A stretch of 64,000 nt of DNA from positions 1,337,351 through 1,401,350 of the forward strand of contig VYZB01000172.1 of assembly GCA_013397455.1 (NCBI GenBank). Reading direction: 5' to 3'. Positions 60,647-64,000 of the stretch are shown here, piece after piece; position 1 is the stretch's first letter; each line of letters starts with the position of its first letter. The stretch comes from Crotophaga sulcirostris (taxonomy: Eukaryota; Chordata; Aves; Cuculiformes; Crotophagidae). The position numbers and the translations under genes are program-made. The notes beneath the pieces were generated by a model, which was given only the letters and a program-made list of their open reading frames with translations, was not told the origin of the DNA and ran no database searches.

Positions 60647-60651
60647 TAGTA
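60647..60651 (+). other. right copy of the 5-bp target-site duplication
   Basis: TAGTA immediately follows the LTR's final CA and matches the left copy exactly. Confidence 0.85.
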
Positions 60652-61520
60652 GTTGTCAAGCATTCTGTTATCTGACCTGCTTTGCTGTCACTTGGACTTC
60701 AAAAGTTTGCTAAACTTGCCTGTAAAACATCTTCAACAAGAAACAAGGAAAAAAAGGAAAGCAGCTGCAGTTGCATGGAAAGGTAGATGGCCACAGCAGC
60801 AATACAGTCTCTCTGATGTTGCTTCTAATTCAAGGTGTTCATTATCTTGTTCTGTACAACAACACTTTTCCTATTCCTACCTGCTGTTGCAAACACTGCC
60901 TTGCTCATTATTCAGTTATTGCAGTCTTTAGGAAAGGATGTTTATGAGATAATCCATCTTTCTTCACATGCATAACAAAAATAAATTAATAACTATATTA
61001 ATAAAACAACTACAGTATTTTAAGCTCTTTTCTTTATTGTTAGTGCAAATCATGAACCCCCTCTGCCCAAATTACACCACAGAGCACAAACCTTACTCAC
61101 AACTCAGAACTTGCAATTATTTTTTTCAATGTATAGCAGCTTACCTTCTCTATCTACTAGTATATCCCAAGTCATTCTACTGACAGAAGACACTAATTAG
61201 GAGCAAAACATGCATTAGAGTTTTTGGAAATTACATTACTATTTTAAAATTTCAGCAAAAGTTTTATAAAGTTATAAAGAGAGTGGATTAGCACTACACA
61301 TTTCTTCTCAAAAGATAGTGCAATTATTCCTCATCAACCTTCAGACTTCCAAACTAGCAGCTGGAATTGCTTTCATTATTACTTCTGGCAAGTATTGTGA
61401 ATGTTGACTGCAGAAATCCTGTGACATTCAGAACTTTGGTGTGATGAAAATTAATCTTCATTTTAGGAACACAGAAGCAAGAAAATGTGAATGTTAATGT
61501 AATTAAAAACTTGCCATTTG
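60652..61520. other. AT-rich unique sequence, nothing recognised
   Basis: Short open frames up to 92 codons without family resemblance. No repeat family beyond the neighbouring LTR is seen. Confidence 0.5.
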
Positions 61521-61524
61521 GGGA

Positions 61525-61600
61525 ATGCTGGGCATGAGGCTTGAACTCATGACTAACGTCACTTTTTCACAGCTGTGATGCATGTGCCTACAGAGAAGAT
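61525..61600 (-). repeat. tRNA-derived SINE or tRNA pseudogene remnant
   Basis: On the minus strand, CATGAG-TTCAAGC-CTCATG forms a perfect 6-bp stem around a seven-base loop (plus-strand 61533-61551). The loop fits the tRNA T-loop rule TTCRANC, and the element corresponds to a polymerase III B box. The sequence upstream on that strand, with TAGGCACATGCATCACAGCTG, is a poor A box, and no matching acceptor stem can be found, so it is not a functional tRNA. GTCATGAGTTCAAGCCTCA resembles the tRNA-derived head of ancient amniote SINEs such as AmnSINE1 or MamSINE-type elements. Family assignment is an inference. Confidence 0.4.
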
Positions 61601-64000
61601 AAATGTGCTGAATTCTAAAATATTTAATATTTGCAAATATGTATTATGTTTCCTCTATGTGGTTTTGTGTAATTCCAAATGAAGCTACCAAAACCTCTTC
61701 TATCCCATACTCAGGATGTTCTACCTGCCCTTGCTTCAATATGGTGCATGACAGCTAGTCCCAATGCTATAGCTGAGGGTAAACAATAAAAATTTGGAAA
61801 CATATTCAATTTATCCCTCTGTTCTCTATTTTGATTCTAGAGCTCAGAAGGTATTTCCTCTTCCTGATTTTCTTTGCCTGTGGCCAGTAGACAAACTTAT
61901 TGAAGCTAAAGAATACATTTCACACATATTAAGATAATGTCAAGCATAAATTTATGTTTTTGGTAAAAACTCTGTTAGTATAAGACTAGAATGACTAATC
62001 TTACACACCTGGGCTAGAGAAATCCAAAGAACAACAAAATCCTTTCCATTTGTCCACTAATATTCCTGATTTGACACGAGATGTGAGGTATTCAAACACT
62101 GAAGTGCTTGGAAGCACACAGTGTCTGGGACCAAATTTATTTCCGAGAAAAGGGTTTCATGGTCAGTTGTTGCATTCCTACCATACCGAGCCCAGCCTTT
62201 GGATTGACAACTGCCTGGGAGAACCTGCCATGTTAGCTCCTTTTCATTTTAGTTCAGACAGAAGTTAATCCACTGGCAGCTGAAGACACCCAGCATTCAG
62301 TTACCCTTTGGGAAAGACCCAATGAATTCAAAAGCAAACAATCTGCTGCTGTCTTTCAAGGTCAAAGCCATGCTGTTCCTTAGGTTAAATGTGTAGCGAT
62401 ACCAAGTATTCCTTCCTTTTCCCAAAACCCAGCCTGGTAAGACTGTGGAGAGCAGGGTGGGTTGAAATCCAAAAAGGCGACGTCACATCTAGGTGTTCAG
62501 GAGGGCCCTAGATTTTCAGAATGTTATGAATTTAGGTCATATTTCTCTGAGGTACTTACCTATAGGAAGTGCCTCTCTGGTACTCCCTCCAAATCACAGT
62601 TTCTCATCTTGAGCCTCAGTGGAAGAAGGAAAAGTGAATGTAGTCTGCCTTTGAGACTGAATTTGTGATGAGACTTCCCTCAGCCATGAAACAGCAGGGA
62701 GGTCTGGAACCTCAGGCTCAGCCTCATTTTTCTCTTCCCTTCTTTTCATCAGAGAGGATGACAGCCAACAGGGAAATACTTGCTGTCAGGTAGCCCAGAG
62801 CAGCTGTTGGGTGCTGATGCCTTGCGGGATTTTCTCAAGAGGCTTCGGCACTCACTCTGTCCCTCAACCCCCTTTGTTCATTTCTGAAAGCGAAGAAAGT
62901 GCAAATGTCACTTCTTCAGGAAGAAGGCAGAGGGGAGATGGGATAAAAGTTGGCTCCCAGAGCTTCTTGAGACTTCTTGAGACTAGCCTTGACCAACCTC
63001 ACTGTCTTTTCAACTCACTCAACAGGCATAAAGACACTGCAGTGGGATGTGTTAAAATGAAAACACCCTTAATCTAATCTTCTAATGTGGTATGTTGTGG
63101 GATCCCTCATTCCACCTCTGCTCTTTCTTTCTCAGGGAAATACAGGAATGTGCTTCATCAACTGTGTAAGGCACTTTACCCATTGCTTAATGGATTTACC
63201 TTACCTTTAATGAGTTTCAGTACATCTTCATGGACGTTTTGCATGCATTTAGCTTGATCTTTTTTTCTTCAGGTCATTAAACCAATAATGAAGATAAAGC
63301 TCAAGTACTAGGAATGTTAGTGAGCTGGTCATGGCTAAAATGGAACACCCATTAAAACCCAAGCTAACCAGTTCAGGTAGGATTTCTAGTTATAGAACTA
63401 TTAATTTAGGCATTTCACCATGCTAGCAAGGTCCATCCCTTTCACGTAGGTAATAAAAATTAATATATTAAACTTCATTGTACATATCTCCAGAAAGAAA
63501 TGAACAGGAACATTTTAATTTTCAATCAGCATTTCTGGTAGACGAACACAATGAAGTACTATCATATAAAATATCTGTAATAGCTTAAGGGTACAGGAAG
63601 AAACTACATGAATTAATAAAAGGGCCAATGAATGAATCATTAAAACTTATACCTAAACCACAGGATTCTTCCTTAAAATAATAAATCAGGATTAACGTAA
63701 GCACATGCACATATTTGTGTGTACAGACCTACGTGCTCAACCTGCATTTCTAATCCCTTCAAAAACATCCACTTCTGTTTGAACCAGTGGGCACACACAC
63801 AGTTTTGTGATCCTATTCCAAGCAGGAAAAAAATTGCAGATAATCAAAAAATCATGGTAAAATATTTATATAAATTAATTTATAAACACATAAATTTCCT
63901 GTTCGTGAAGTCCCATTTTAAAACATTACTTTCTATTATTTCCCATGTGCCTGCTCAAGCAAGTTCCAAGCTCTCCATACATCCTAGACTCCCTTGGCTA
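61601..64000. other. AT-rich unique sequence without recognisable genes
   Basis: Open frames reach 88 codons (62811-63077 plus). A small 10-bp tandem, CTTCTTGAGA twice, lies at 62963-62983, and AT-rich inverted words lie at 63859-63898. No exon, repeat family or RNA gene was recognised to the end of the window. Confidence 0.5.

Noticed and set aside
1..64000. CRISPR arrays, operons, phage or plasmid genes, origins and riboswitches
   Set aside because: No spaced identical repeats, no closely packed long genes and no prokaryotic signals are present. The repeat content is vertebrate.

Overview
The window looks like avian nuclear DNA with little or no coding content. The basis is the repeats. 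Six fragments carry the CR1 LINE 3' end typical of birds and other sauropsids: the ATTCTGTGA-type terminus, or its reverse complement TCATAGAATCATAGAATGG. One 572-bp solo LTR matches a widespread bird ERVL-type LTR family as I remember it. Two degraded MIR copies suit an amniote genome. Repeat density is otherwise low and base composition is AT-rich (my estimate is about 40% GC). Nothing bacterial, phage-like or organellar was seen. One N at 5333 shows this is assembly sequence.

Layout. Positions 1-180 are the edge of a CpG island with GC boxes, a perfect CTCF core and a possible minus-strand splice donor, so a promoter or first exon probably lies at or just outside the left edge. Two CR1 copies in opposite orientations follow (about 188-597). 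From 600 to 60,000 the sequence is mostly unique and AT-rich. It holds a 78-bp tandem duplication with A-tails (8501-8654), CR1 fragments near 13.3, 14.5, 19.6 and 39.2 kb, MIR remnants near 13.6 and 46.4 kb, a possible ancient repeat near 26.8 kb and scattered low-complexity tracts. The solo LTR (60075-60646) is flanked by a perfect 5-bp duplication. A tRNA-like T-arm at 61533-61551 suggests an old tRNA-derived SINE on the minus strand.

Genes. I recognise no protein-coding gene, rRNA, intact tRNA or known small RNA. Open frames are all under 200 codons and match no family I know. Three places look somewhat exon- or pseudogene-like because frames are open in a compositionally richer patch beside plausible splice signals: 9209-9739 (+), 21606-22150 (-) and 28838-29418 (-). 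They are low-confidence. The best overall reading is a large intron or intergenic region beside a CpG-island promoter.

No new biological system is evident. The best-supported observations are the solo LTR with its target duplication, the A-tailed tandem duplication, the tRNA-like SINE remnant and the CTCF/CpG-island edge.
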